NCBI GenBank assembly: GCA_947258785.1
Contig: CAMYJT010000008.1
Location: 1-64,000 of the forward strand
Length of the DNA stretch: 64,000 bases
Source: an uncultured Gammaproteobacteria bacterium
GTDB taxonomy: Bacteria; Pseudomonadota; Gammaproteobacteria; Arenicellales; JAANXG01
Reading direction: 5' to 3'
Shown here: positions 25,443 to 33,928 of the stretch, one piece after another
Numbering within the stretch: the first letter of the stretch is position 1
How the letters are laid out: every line of letters begins with the position of its first letter
Program-made: the position numbers and the translations under genes
Notes under the pieces: generated by a model
Databases searched by the model: none
Seen by the model: only the letters and a program-made list of their open reading frames with translations
Told to the model about the DNA's origin: nothing

Positions 25443-26486
25443 TCAGAAGTGACTGTCATGAATGAGGGTTTCGATGGGTGCGGCGCTGTGTTCACGGTAA
25501 CGGTTGAAGGCCTCCAGGATCTGGCCGGCCACCGCCAGCCAGTGGGATTTGCCGTCCCGGACCACGGACTTCATCGGTGTAACGTCGGAGCTTTCCAGCC
25601 ATCGACCGTATGACCCCTGCAGGGATGGAAACAATTCGCTCTGAAGCGGATTAAAATTCGCGAAATAGAAATGCAGCGATGAGTCATTTTCCTCTTCAAT
25701 AAGCGCGGGCAGCGATGACAGACAATCGGCGAGCAGATCGCGTACTGCGCGCACCAACAGCTCTGCCTTGGTCCGCGTCACCGCTATCAGCATATCGTTC
25801 CACCCGTCGCCAATCAGTTCGCCGGCCACGACCTCACCGATTTCGTGCAGAATTACGGCCTCCAACTCATTTTCCGTCATCCGGTCCAACGCCGCCTCGA
25901 GATCGCCGTCGAAGCCATACGGCTCAATGGCGCGGGCCATGGCGTTTTCCCGTTTGCGCCAGCACCACTCCTCGACTTTTTCCCATAACATGCGTCGTAG
26001 ACACTCACGCCGGATGAATATGTGTTTGCCCTGGGTCATTGCTGGCGGCGCGACGAGTTCACGGGCGTGTTCCCGGCCCGCGACAATTACGCGGTACCCC
26101 CGCAACGCCTCCTGATTCAGTAAGTCCGCGAAAAAGAAATACGGCTTGGAAAAACGGCCGATACCCGCGCTGTACACATAACCTTGAGGCAGGAGCTGCT
26201 GATTGATGGCATCGGAATCCATCGGTTGGTGACCGGTGCCCTGCAGCGTGATGGCAGCATAATCGCTGTCGCGCAAACGTTCCCATTCCGCCTCGCGCTC
26301 CGCAACCCACGAACCCACCGCTTTACTGTTTATGTGCTGACCCAGGGGGATGCCTTTTTTCCATCGGTAGAACTCCCGCATCTTCAGCAGATAAACGCAC
26401 ATCGTGTAGTCGCCGGCAAACTGGGCGTCTGAGATATTACAGTTCCGTTGGACCGTATTGACGAGTCTGCGCAAGGCTATTGGCAT
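25443..26486 (-). CDS. Conserved protein resembling the Sfum_1244 family
   Basis: A 347-residue protein from ATG 26486 (the open frame to 26621 has no support). Recognised from runs such as GDYTMCVYLLKMREFYRWK, GREHARELVAPPAMTQG and LEAVILHEIGE, the last with a metalloprotease-like HEIGE that may or may not be catalytic. The family name is from memory of annotated homologues; its function is not known. It diverges from the gene at 26646 and lies 16 bases upstream of the PKHD gene. Confidence 0.75.
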   Translation of the reverse strand: MPIALRRLVNTVQRNCNISDAQFAGDYTMCVYLLKMREFYRWKKGIPLGQHINSKAVGSWVAEREAEWERLRDSDYAAITLQGTGHQPMDSDAINQQLLPQGYVYSAGIGRFSKPYFFFADLLNQEALRGYRVIVAGREHARELVAPPAMTQGKHIFIRRECLRRMLWEKVEEWCWRKRENAMARAIEPYGFDGDLEAALDRMTENELEAVILHEIGEVVAGELIGDGWNDMLIAVTRTKAELLVRAVRDLLADCLSSLPALIEEENDSSLHFYFANFNPLQSELFPSLQGSYGRWLESSDVTPMKSVVRDGKSHWLAVAGQILEAFNRYREHSAAPIETLIHDSHF

Positions 26487-26645
26487 AATACGTCTTCCAA
26501 CCAGATCGGTGCGATAAAGTAGCATGAAGTCCGGTGAGCGGCTACCATTCCGGGTTTCGCGGATTAATCCAACTGTCCGCTTCCTGCGTTGCAGCAACAG
26601 CCCTCGAGATCTTGGCGACAATCACGCAATGACAGCCAAAGCTCC

Positions 26646-27263
26646 ATGACGACCATGAAAATGCGCATCCGCAACAAATGGAGTAACCGCAACCGTAAAT
26701 CGTCTCTCGAAGACAATGCAACGGCACTCGCCTACGTGATCTGGCAGATTGCGCTCACTGCGGCAAAGAGCCTGCACGCAAAAGATTTCGACTACCGCTC
26801 CGATGAGCAGCGGTTTGGCGTCATTGCCGAGTACCTGATCTTCCTGGTGCACGTGACCGATCGTCTGGCCTTCGGGCAGATGGGAGACGAACCGAGACAG
26901 CACTTCGTGAAGACGGTGGCGCAGCAAACAGCGCGGCATTATCAGCGTAATCTCGAGGATCTACAGGGCGGCGGCGACTATGCGTCGGAATTAATCGACA
27001 AGCTGAACTGCCGCTCCGCAGATTACGCGGAGACCCGATTCGAGGGGACCGAGCCGGGCTATGCAACTCGGCGCATTATCGGTGAGCGGATTCAGGAATT
27101 AATGGGGACGTCGCAGACCAACAAGTGGGTCATACAGCAAGTGATGGATGCCGACGCCATCGAAGCAGCGAGACAATTGAAAACGTCGATGGTCAGCCTG
27201 TTCGGTTCGTCCGACCTCGACCTGCGGCCTGATTCAAAGGACGCAGTAATCGGCGCGGATTGA
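26646..27263 (+). CDS. Unknown helical protein
   Basis: A 205-residue protein from ATG 26646. It appears fully helical and soluble (ATALAYVIWQIALTAAKSLH; AEYLIFLVHVTDRLAFGQ). No domain was recognised. It is divergent from the Sfum_1244-like gene, which suggests a functional pair. Confidence 0.7.
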   Translation: MTTMKMRIRNKWSNRNRKSSLEDNATALAYVIWQIALTAAKSLHAKDFDYRSDEQRFGVIAEYLIFLVHVTDRLAFGQMGDEPRQHFVKTVAQQTARHYQRNLEDLQGGGDYASELIDKLNCRSADYAETRFEGTEPGYATRRIIGERIQELMGTSQTNKWVIQQVMDADAIEAARQLKTSMVSLFGSSDLDLRPDSKDAVIGAD

Positions 27264-27277
27264 ACAAAACACAGTAT

Positions 27278-27472
27278 TCAGGTTTTGAACCGTTCGGCGT
27301 TACTGATCACTTTCGCCGTCCCGTCCTCGTAACCCACTTCGTAGGCCTCGGTCACGCGCTGTTCCTCGCGCTTGGGGTTGTCCAGATAGCCACCCGTCCA
27401 GCCCTGGATGTATTCCCGATTTACCCCCATTTTCTCCAGTTTATCGATCGTCTCGTAATACGTGTTATCCAT
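27278..27472 (-). CDS. Small conserved protein divergent from dsrS
   Basis: A 64-residue acidic protein (MDNTYYETIDKLEKMGVNRE; YIQGWTGGYLDNPKREEQR; EAYEVGYEDG). It looks well conserved in character but I cannot name a family. It shares its upstream region, and so the 7-2-7 site at 27584-27599, with dsrS. Confidence 0.7.
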   Translation of the reverse strand: MDNTYYETIDKLEKMGVNREYIQGWTGGYLDNPKREEQRVTEAYEVGYEDGTAKVISNAERFKT

Positions 27473-27583
27473 CTGTTTTCACTCTACATATGACTGTTCA
27501 ACTGTCCACTGAAGGCGCGCAATACTATTGCATCCCCAACCGTGGTACAAGCACCCCAATTCGATAGCCGTCCGCTTACCGGG

Positions 27584-27599
27584 TATCCCTTAAGAGCTA
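27584..27599. promoter_or_regulatory. Second NarL-type 7-2-7 inverted site, upstream of dsrS
   Basis: Reads TATCCCT-TA-AGAGCTA: two imperfect inverted heptamers with a TA spacer. It agrees with the dsrA palindrome core at 14 of 16 positions. It lies about 125 bases before the dsrS ATG and 112 bases before the divergent small gene. Confidence 0.6.
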
Positions 27600-27723
27600 G
27601 CTGCGCCGGCCGGACAGCGCAGCGGAGACTCGCAGGCAACCACCGCACGCCCACGGCAGAATTTATGGCTTGGCGGCTCCGGCTCTAACGGAGATTCTTC
27701 ACTCTGTTATAACATCCCGAATC

Positions 27724-28860
27724 ATGGAGCTGACCCCGGAGGACCAATTGAAGTTAAACGTGTTGCTCGCCAACACGCGTGCGATACGCATCGACGAACG
27801 CACGATGTGCGTCTACGGTATGACCGACAGCGGTGACGCCAAAGTCGAACTCCATCCGGTCCGTCGCCCGGACCGGTATCTGCGGCTGGTCCGTGAGACT
27901 CTGTCCACACAGGTGCTCGGATCTCCGAAAGGTTATCCGGTGCATCTGCGCCGTTGGACCCGCATGGGCGAAACGCAGAACACCCGTCTCGAATCGCTGT
28001 TGATGCTCGCCGAGGACGAGGCGGTGATCGCCGCGGCCCGCGCACCCGCCGTCACCAACGATCTCGCTGAACGGATCTGGTGGGCCCTACCGACGGCAGA
28101 GATCGCGCGCTACATGCTTGGTCGCCTCGCCGTCGTGCACGGCACGATGGGACCTGTACTGGCGGACCACCTTGCGGAACACCTGCCATTCGAGGAGGAT
28201 CCGGGCACCGCGATCGAAACGGTACGACTCATCCTGCAGCCGGGACTGATCGATGACGGGAGGCGGCTGCAGGTTTGGCGGCGAGGCGCGCACAAGAATC
28301 ATTACTACGTCGGTTTTCTGCAGGCCGTACCCGACGATCTGCCGGATTCGTGCCCCGCCCGAGCCGACTATCCGGAGCTGGCCGCCGCATTGCAGCCACT
28401 CGCTGGAAATCCGTATGTCGCCCAAATGCTGCGGGTGCTCTCCGGCACCGGTCAGACGTTCCTCACCACCTGCGAGCAAGTGCTACGGAAACCGGCGGAC
28501 CAGGAGGTTGTGGTCGCCCTGCTGGACACCATGTACGACTACTTCAGAGACGTTCGTCACCAGCCCTCCGAGTTCAACGACCTCGGCACGCTGCACCGTC
28601 ATGTCGGCGCTTGGCTCGACAACGGCCAACCCATGCTCGCGGAATTACGCCGAATCGGGGTGGATCTGGAGCCTGAGCTGCATGCAATGCTGTTGCTGGC
28701 GCACATCGGTGAACCGATGGTCAGGCCGATCTTCGCCCGCACCGACGCTGTGGGTTCGGTCATGCGCAACAAAATCTCCCCGGTGACCACCACGGTATTA
28801 GAGGCATTCGCAACGCTGCGCCGCAGTCGAACAACATGGTCCCCAGCTAACCGATCCTGA
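27724..28860 (+). CDS. dsrS: DsrS, cytoplasmic protein of the dsr system
   Basis: A 378-residue protein from ATG 27724 (MELTPEDQLKLNVLLANTRA). Runs such as VLGSPKGYPVHLRRWTRMG, NHYYVGFLQAVPDDLPD and EPMVRPIFARTDAVGSVMRN fit DsrS as I remember it from Allochromatium vinosum. In that organism dsrS closes the dsr operon; here it is separated by about 9.5 kb and faces the other way. Function is not established. There is no clear ribosome site, and a TATAAC at 27708-27713 could give a near-leaderless transcript. It overlaps the cupin gene tail-to-tail by 14 bases. Confidence 0.85.
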   Translation: MELTPEDQLKLNVLLANTRAIRIDERTMCVYGMTDSGDAKVELHPVRRPDRYLRLVRETLSTQVLGSPKGYPVHLRRWTRMGETQNTRLESLLMLAEDEAVIAAARAPAVTNDLAERIWWALPTAEIARYMLGRLAVVHGTMGPVLADHLAEHLPFEEDPGTAIETVRLILQPGLIDDGRRLQVWRRGAHKNHYYVGFLQAVPDDLPDSCPARADYPELAAALQPLAGNPYVAQMLRVLSGTGQTFLTTCEQVLRKPADQEVVVALLDTMYDYFRDVRHQPSEFNDLGTLHRHVGAWLDNGQPMLAELRRIGVDLEPELHAMLLLAHIGEPMVRPIFARTDAVGSVMRNKISPVTTTVLEAFATLRRSRTTWSPANRS

Positions 28861-29122
28861 AATGAGCGCGCAACGGCCGTCGAACGTCCCAGACGCAGGA
28901 CAACCCTGCCATAAGCACGACCAGATCCCCCGTGGAGACGCAGACCGTCTCTCCGTCGCTGGTGATCACTACAGCCTCCCCGTCCACTATGTAGCAGGTT
29001 TCGGTCTGATCGTAGCTACAGGAGTAAATGGAAACCCGCCGCTCAATCGTGTCCCAGTCCTCGACCCCCAACACCTCGAGTTTCAGCGGCGATGGATTCT
29101 CCTCCACCAGTATTCTGGTCAT
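28847..29122 (-). CDS. Cupin-domain protein (Cupin_3 type)
   Basis: A 91-residue single cupin barrel: QTETCYIVDGEAVVITSDGE and VSTGDLVVLMAGLSCVWDV match the (S)-ureidoglycine aminohydrolase-like cupin family. The usual metal histidines are largely replaced, so it may bind rather than convert its ligand. It converges with dsrS. Confidence 0.88.
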   Translation of the reverse strand: MTRILVEENPSPLKLEVLGVEDWDTIERRVSIYSCSYDQTETCYIVDGEAVVITSDGETVCVSTGDLVVLMAGLSCVWDVRRPLRAHFRIG

Positions 29123-29239
29123 TCTTTTGCTCCATGTTTCGCGGCGGCGACAATGCTGCGGCCGAAACAGGACAACTCAATACCACGGCGCACCGTCGCA
29201 CGAGACCTTGTTGTCTTCCAATGATACACGGAGCCAGAA

Positions 29240-29569
29240 ATGATTTTAGAAGTGAAAGTTGACGAACGCACCTTTCCCATCGAGGTACCCCAACAGGTAC
29301 TCGATGATGGAGAGCCTTTCTTTGCGAAGATGGACCACGACATGAACGCGGGTTGGCAAATGAGCCGTCACTACATTGACAATCCAAATGTGATTCAACG
29401 CTGTCAGATAGCCGCCGACCGCCTGTTATCCGCCATGCACATGGAGAATCAATCTTCGCTGCTGATGATGGCTGGTTATATCCTGAAACGGATGCCCAAA
29501 GTAAACCGGATCGACATCGATACCACGGGTAACATGGAGGAAACTGAATTCCATTTCGACGACTCCTGA
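29240..29569 (+). CDS. Unknown protein upstream of a 2OG oxygenase
   Basis: A 109-residue protein (MILEVKVDERTFPIEVPQQV; QCAADR-like segment as RCQIAADRLLSAMHM). No domain was recognised. It ends 16 bases before the oxygenase ATG on the same strand, so the two probably form an operon. Confidence 0.75.
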   Translation: MILEVKVDERTFPIEVPQQVLDDGEPFFAKMDHDMNAGWQMSRHYIDNPNVIQRCQIAADRLLSAMHMENQSSLLMMAGYILKRMPKVNRIDIDTTGNMEETEFHFDDS

Positions 29570-29585
29570 ACACCCGGTGGCCGCC

Positions 29586-30208
29586 ATGGATAATCCGTCA
29601 AGGCCCGCATCGGGCTACACACTCAGTGAAGTCGAACCGGGCAGTTTCGTCTATGAGGTGCGTCACGCACTGCCCGACGAAGCCTGCCAGGACATGATCC
29701 GACGGTTCGAAGCCAAACCGGAGCAGCAGTATCCCGGTCGCATTGGACCACAGCAGCAGCATGAGCATTCAATCAAACGGTCCACGGATTTACGCATCAG
29801 CGGCCGGCATAACTGGCGGGAGGTTGACGAGGGCCTGTTTCTCTCCCTGCGCACGGCCCTCGATGCGCTCTCAGCCATCCATCCGTTTTTCGCCTCCAAC
29901 TCATTCCGGGACATGGGATACAACATGCAGCGGACCCGGCCGGGTGAGTTCTACCACCGGCATGTGGACAGCGGTGCGGGCGAATTCAGCCAGCGTCAGC
30001 TGGTGGCCATCTGGTATCTGAACGATGTCGACGGGCCCCGGGGGGGGAAACCGAGTTTCACTTTCAGCAGATAAAAATCAGACCCGAAACCGGGAAACTG
30101 ATTCTGTTCCCTCCGTTCTGGCCCCACGCCCATCGTGGCACAACGTTACTAGCCGGTGTCAAGTACATCGCCACGACCTGGGTCTGCTTCGGCGAAACAG
30201 ACCGGTAA
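29586..30208 (+). pseudogene. 2OG-Fe(II) oxygenase, frameshifted at a C4G8 tract
   Basis: The first part (162 residues from ATG 29586) has the metal pair H-x-D in FYHRHVDSG and ends early at 30074. In another frame right after the tract at 30035-30047, the family continues (ETEFHFQQIKIRPETGK; FPPFWPHAHRGTT, with the third metal ligand) to a TAA at 30206-30208. One extra G, or two fewer, would join the halves. Either the gene is broken, it switches by slippage, or the tract was misread. Intact length would be about 207 residues. Confidence 0.85.
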
Positions 30209-30219
30209 TCCGTCTCCCG

Positions 30220-30549
30220 TTACGGCGCCGGTCGAGCACAGTTGTGACGAATATCCCGGTGGCTCATGGTCTTGGTGCACACACTGGCCCCGGTCCGCAC
30301 CGTGGTCGAGGGTTTCACAGACCGGGAAGGCCGTGTCCGCCGACGCTCATCCAGAAATTGCTGAATCCCTGCCTGTTCTTCGTTGTGCTGCTGAAGCCGC
30401 CGCACCGACGGCTCATCCATGGAGTAGTCGTACTCTGGGTCTTCGGTGTAGGTAACTCGGCCTTGCTCATCGACGTGCTTGATGAATTGCGCGAATGATA
30501 CAGACGACAGCAACAGACATGACGAAACGAGGTATCCCAGATATTGCAT
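30220..30549 (-). CDS. Secreted DUF4124-like small protein
   Basis: A 109-residue protein with a signal peptide (YLVSSCLLLSSVSFAQ) and a short DUF4124-type segment (FIKHVDEQGRVTYTEDPEYD), followed by a charged arginine-rich tail. Function unknown; such proteins are periplasmic. It converges with the frameshifted oxygenase, 11 bases apart. Confidence 0.75.
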   Translation of the reverse strand: MQYLGYLVSSCLLLSSVSFAQFIKHVDEQGRVTYTEDPEYDYSMDEPSVRRLQQHNEEQAGIQQFLDERRRTRPSRSVKPSTTVRTGASVCTKTMSHRDIRHNCARPAP

Positions 30550-30612
30550 AACCGAACCTCCTTGTAGTGGATTGGCAGATTGCCGGACGCCTGCGCCCAG
30601 TTTCAGTCCCGT

Positions 30613-31545
30613 TTAAATCTGACCGCGCGCGAGTCGCTCCATGGGCAGTAGGCTGTTGTAAATATACTCGTTTATCGGCGTTTTGACACCGGTCTCGCGG
30701 CCCAAGCGCACGACGGCGCCGGTCTGCGCCTCCAATTCAGAGGGCCGTCCCGCGATGATGTCGCGCTGCATCGACGCGGTACCCTCCGCGACGACCCCGT
30801 CAAATACCCTCACGGTCCGATCGACGATGTCCGGCGGCAGCGCCACATCGCGCGCGCGCGCCACGGCGTATATCTCCTCCATCACCTGCCTCAGCATCCA
30901 CCGTGTCTCGGGTTGACTTCGGAACACGCCAACCGCCGTCCGCGTCACAGCGCCGAGGCCGCTCCACGCAGCGATCAACAAGAACTTCTCCCACATCGCC
31001 GCCTCGATGTCCGCCGGAACCTCGGCCGTTAATCCCTCGGCGCGGACAAACGCCGCGTGGAGCCGCTCGATCCGATCGCTAGGCCGATTGTCTAATTCGC
31101 CGAACTTGATGAAGGGGTGAAAACCAGTGTGTCGAATGTTTCCCGGTCCAGCCAGGAAACTGATCAGACCGCACAGGCCGCCCAATACTCGCTCACCGCC
31201 CAATTCTGTGGACAACTGGGCCGGGGCTTCGACGCCGTTCTGCAACGGCACGACAAACGCGCCCGGTCCGAGCATCGGCCGTACGGCACGTGCCGCCGCC
31301 GGCACCTGCCAGGCCTTGACGCCCAGCAACACCACATCGACCCCGCCCACCGCCCCGGGGTCGTCCGTCGCCTGCACCGGCGCCACCACGAAATCGCCGG
31401 CGATGCTGTCGACCCGCAGACCGTGCTCCTGCATCGCCCGCAGGTGCTCGCCACGGGCGATGAACACCACGTCCTCGCCCGCTTGGGCCAAGCGCCCGCC
31501 GAAATAGCCGCCCACACCGCCGGTGCCGAAGACGGCTATGCGCAT
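30613..31545 (-). CDS. panE: Ketopantoate reductase family (2-dehydropantoate 2-reductase)
   Basis: A 310-residue protein from ATG 31545, with an AAGG site upstream. The N-terminal Rossmann loop is MRIAVFGTGGVGGYFGGRLA; the catalytic lysine is probably that in VLLGVKAWQV or in EAAMWEKFLLIAAW, and the substrate-site run is GVKTPINEYIYNSLLP. It reduces ketopantoate to pantoate with NADPH in CoA synthesis, though paralogues act on other 2-oxo acids. It stands alone. Confidence 0.9.
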   Translation of the reverse strand: MRIAVFGTGGVGGYFGGRLAQAGEDVVFIARGEHLRAMQEHGLRVDSIAGDFVVAPVQATDDPGAVGGVDVVLLGVKAWQVPAAARAVRPMLGPGAFVVPLQNGVEAPAQLSTELGGERVLGGLCGLISFLAGPGNIRHTGFHPFIKFGELDNRPSDRIERLHAAFVRAEGLTAEVPADIEAAMWEKFLLIAAWSGLGAVTRTAVGVFRSQPETRWMLRQVMEEIYAVARARDVALPPDIVDRTVRVFDGVVAEGTASMQRDIIAGRPSELEAQTGAVVRLGRETGVKTPINEYIYNSLLPMERLARGQI

Positions 31546-31625
31546 AAACCTTGCCGACCGGGGGTCATTCCCCGGTGCCGCAGCCCGGTCGTGTGCGCCG
31601 AGGGTATCGGTTCGGCGCCGGCCAC

Positions 31626-32087
31626 TCAACGGCCCCTGCGGGCGCGTCGCCGCCACTGTTGATACGCGGAGACTGTCTGCATGATCTCGGGGTATGGGAA
31701 TTCGTCCCAGGTCCCGAACCGTTTCAGGGCGCGTTTCAATAAACCGTTTACGTCCGCTACCCGACTCTCGTCCGCAAACGGGTCCAGCGATCGCTGCAGC
31801 CCCAACAAACCGCCGCATTGGATTTTGAACGCCTGCGCGTGCGGCAAGGCGCCCGGGGTCCGGGTCAACCCCAAGACAAAATTCGCACGGCGCCGCAGCT
31901 GCTGAACAAATGCCACGCAAGTCTCCTGCGCACCGTCAGAACTGCAGTTTACGGCCTCTCGCTCACCGATATGGGTTTTGCCGGCCTGGGGACACGCACA
32001 TGCCCGGGTCAGGATCGCCTTTTCGAACGGGCACGGGCGAGTCATCACTTCTTCGTAGGTCCGCCGGAATTGGTCCTCGTCCACCAT
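31626..32087 (-). CDS. Cysteine-rich conserved protein of unknown function
   Basis: A 153-residue protein with a cysteine group at the N-terminal half (TRPCPFEKAILTRACACPQA; EAVNCSS; ETCVAF) and C91 in KIQCGGLLGLQR. Five or more cysteines in the first 60 residues suggest metal or cluster binding (inference). No family name was recalled. It lies 8 bases after the gene at 32096-32314. Confidence 0.7.
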   Translation of the reverse strand: MVDEDQFRRTYEEVMTRPCPFEKAILTRACACPQAGKTHIGEREAVNCSSDGAQETCVAFVQQLRRRANFVLGLTRTPGALPHAQAFKIQCGGLLGLQRSLDPFADESRVADVNGLLKRALKRFGTWDEFPYPEIMQTVSAYQQWRRRARRGR

Positions 32088-32095
32088 GGCGCAGT

Positions 32096-32314
32096 TTAAT
32101 CGTCCTCGGAGGGCTGACGTTCCCGCCTGGTCCGCAACAGCGATTCCGCTTCTGTCCTGTCTTTGGCGAACACCATGCGGATGTCGTCGGAATCTCCCGC
32201 CGACTGATCGCGTCGCATTTGACGCGCCAGCTGCCGCGCCTGTTTGTACTCCTCGAAGGCCTCCACATAGGTAAGCGCGCGATGTGGAGAAATCCGATAT
32301 ATGTAATAAGACAT
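32096..32314 (-). CDS. Small unknown charged protein
   Basis: A 72-residue protein (YYIYRISPHRALTYVEAFEE; KQARQLARQMRRDQSAGDSD) that is strongly helical and charged. It precedes the cysteine-rich gene by 8 bases on the same strand, so the two are likely co-transcribed. No family recognised. Confidence 0.7.
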   Translation of the reverse strand: MSYYIYRISPHRALTYVEAFEEYKQARQLARQMRRDQSAGDSDDIRMVFAKDRTEAESLLRTRRERQPSEDD

Positions 32315-32417
32315 CTACCTCCCTCGCAGGCCCGCGTAGACCGGTGGTGTATGTTCGGCGCCCGTCAATTCTATCCCCCAGGCGCTATAATGCCCATTCA
32401 ATCCACCGAGCGAACCC

Positions 32418-32708
32418 ATGACTGAATCCGTATCCGTGTCCAAAGAAGAACGCATTCTGCGCATGATGAAGGCGGTGCTCACCCGAATCATCAAGGAGAC
32501 CGCCACGCCGCCCAGCTTGAAACACCCATTGTCGAAGGGGTGTATTGAGGATCTCAGGGATTGCCTGGTGCTCATCTCACGCCGGGAACAGGAACTCGCT
32601 GAGGCTGCCGGTCGCTCGATGGATCAGCGCCCCCGGTACATCGACGAGGCCAAGCCCCAGGAACCGGTGGTTGTGCCACTCAGTCAGATAGGCCGGAAAG
32701 ACGACTGA
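32418..32708 (+). CDS. Small unknown protein
   Basis: A 96-residue helical protein (EERILRMMKAVLTRIIKETA; LSKGCIEDLRDCLVLISRRE; EPVVVPLSQIGRK). It looks like a conserved gammaproteobacterial small protein but I cannot assign a function. It is divergent from the gene at 32314 and converges with dsrE2. Confidence 0.7.
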   Translation: MTESVSVSKEERILRMMKAVLTRIIKETATPPSLKHPLSKGCIEDLRDCLVLISRREQELAEAAGRSMDQRPRYIDEAKPQEPVVVPLSQIGRKDD

Positions 32709-32821
32709 CGGCAACCCGTCACGTACCGTGTGTTCGGCCGGCGTTGCTGCGTGGGGCCACAACGATGAAAAAACACCCAGATTGGTGCCTTTTCGGTCTG
32801 CATCCGCTGTGGGGAACCGCC

Positions 32822-33301
32822 TCAGATGAACAGTGTCACGTCGGCGTCGCCGGCAAACTCAAAGAAAGTCGCCGCGCCGCCGAGCTCGATATTATCGATC
32901 AAGTCCTCACGTTTCATGTCGAACAAATCGATCGTCATCTGACAGCCGACCAGTCTCACATCGGCCTCGATGCAGAGGTCGCGCAGCTCTTCGATGCTGG
33001 CGACGCCCTTGGCTTTAATCTTCTGCTTCATCATCCCGGTCATCATGCTTTCCATGCCGGGAATGGCCGTGCCAATCACCGGAAACCATTTGTCCATCCC
33101 CATCGGCATCGGCATACCCGGATTGCCCAGTGGGCTGACTTTGAGTGTCAGTCTCTTTTTAATGAGTTGAAGCCCGTAAAAGGTGAAAAAGATACACGTC
33201 TGGTAGCCGAGTGCAGACGCGGTGGAAGCGAGGATGAACGGTGGATAGGCCCAATCCAACGTACCCTTGGTGGCAATGATCGCCAGTTTCTTGTCAGCCA
33301 T
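32822..33301 (-). CDS. dsrE2: DsrE2-type sulfurtransferase-like protein
   Basis: A 159-residue protein of the DsrE2 family: KKLAIIATKGTLDWAYPPFI, the hydrophobic segment with GYQTCIFFTFYGLQLI, a methionine-rich loop (PGMPMPMGMDKWF; GMESMMTGMMKQK), and C109 and C119 in LCIEADVRLVGCQM. DsrE2 is thought to be membrane-bound and to act with TusA in passing sulfur to the rDsr pathway. It follows tusA by 62 bases. The rhodanese gene that often completes the set is absent here. Confidence 0.93.
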   Translation of the reverse strand: MADKKLAIIATKGTLDWAYPPFILASTASALGYQTCIFFTFYGLQLIKKRLTLKVSPLGNPGMPMPMGMDKWFPVIGTAIPGMESMMTGMMKQKIKAKGVASIEELRDLCIEADVRLVGCQMTIDLFDMKREDLIDNIELGGAATFFEFAGDADVTLFI

Positions 33302-33363
33302 GATGTGTAACCCTCTATGTGTTCGTGAACAGGTAGCCTCAGAACGGTACGTGATGGTTGAGC

Positions 33364-33594
33364 TCAGCCCTTGCGCAACAGGAATTGAAATTCACCGTCG
33401 GCCTCCGTCGACTCCAGCAGTTGATTACCGGTTTGTTGAGCGAAGGCGTCAAAATCTTTGACCGACCCGGGGTCGGTGGCGATGATGCGCAGCACCTGGC
33501 CGGAACTCAAATCGTTCAGTGCCTTTTTCGCGCGCAGGATGGGTAGCGGGCAGTTGAGCCCACGCGCGTCCAGTTCTTGATCAAATTCAGCCAT
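33364..33594 (-). CDS. tusA: TusA sulfur-carrier protein
   Basis: A 76-residue protein from ATG 33594 with a GGAGAG site; the open frame to 33705 is spurious. The active cysteine is in ARGLNCPLPILRAKKAL, the standard CPxP motif. TusA accepts persulfide sulfur and hands it on, in this pathway to DsrEFH and DsrC. It forms a unit with dsrE2. Confidence 0.96.
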   Translation of the reverse strand: MAEFDQELDARGLNCPLPILRAKKALNDLSSGQVLRIIATDPGSVKDFDAFAQQTGNQLLESTEADGEFQFLLRKG

Positions 33595-33928
33595 ATTCAC
33601 TCTCCTCATCACATACGATTTTTTGGGACTTGCGTTAGCAAAAGTTGCCGTCACCGCGGTGCACGCCGACCGCTGATGTCGCCGACGGATCCGCCGCTGC
33701 CGCATAAACGGACCACTATATCATAATAGTATTGTATTAGAAAATGCAGAAATATTAAAATCTCTCGGTTCCGGCGGGTCAACCGTGCGCTTTCCCGCAC
33801 GTTGACATCGGGGACACGCTGCGCCAACGTAGCCGGTCTCAACGAGCAACCACTCCGTATCGTGCACTAAGGCGCCGTCCCCCTATTCATACGTTAACCC
33901 TGGAGTCACGAAGCGCATCGTCCTTGCA
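33595..33928. promoter_or_regulatory. Divergent region between tusA and the BepA-like gene
   Basis: A 334-base gap with one AT-rich block at 33711-33762, unlike the rest of the window. The block contains ACTAT-N6-ATAGT (33715-33730) and TATTATGAT-like runs on the minus strand that could serve as the tusA promoter. No gene is supported. Confidence 0.4.
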
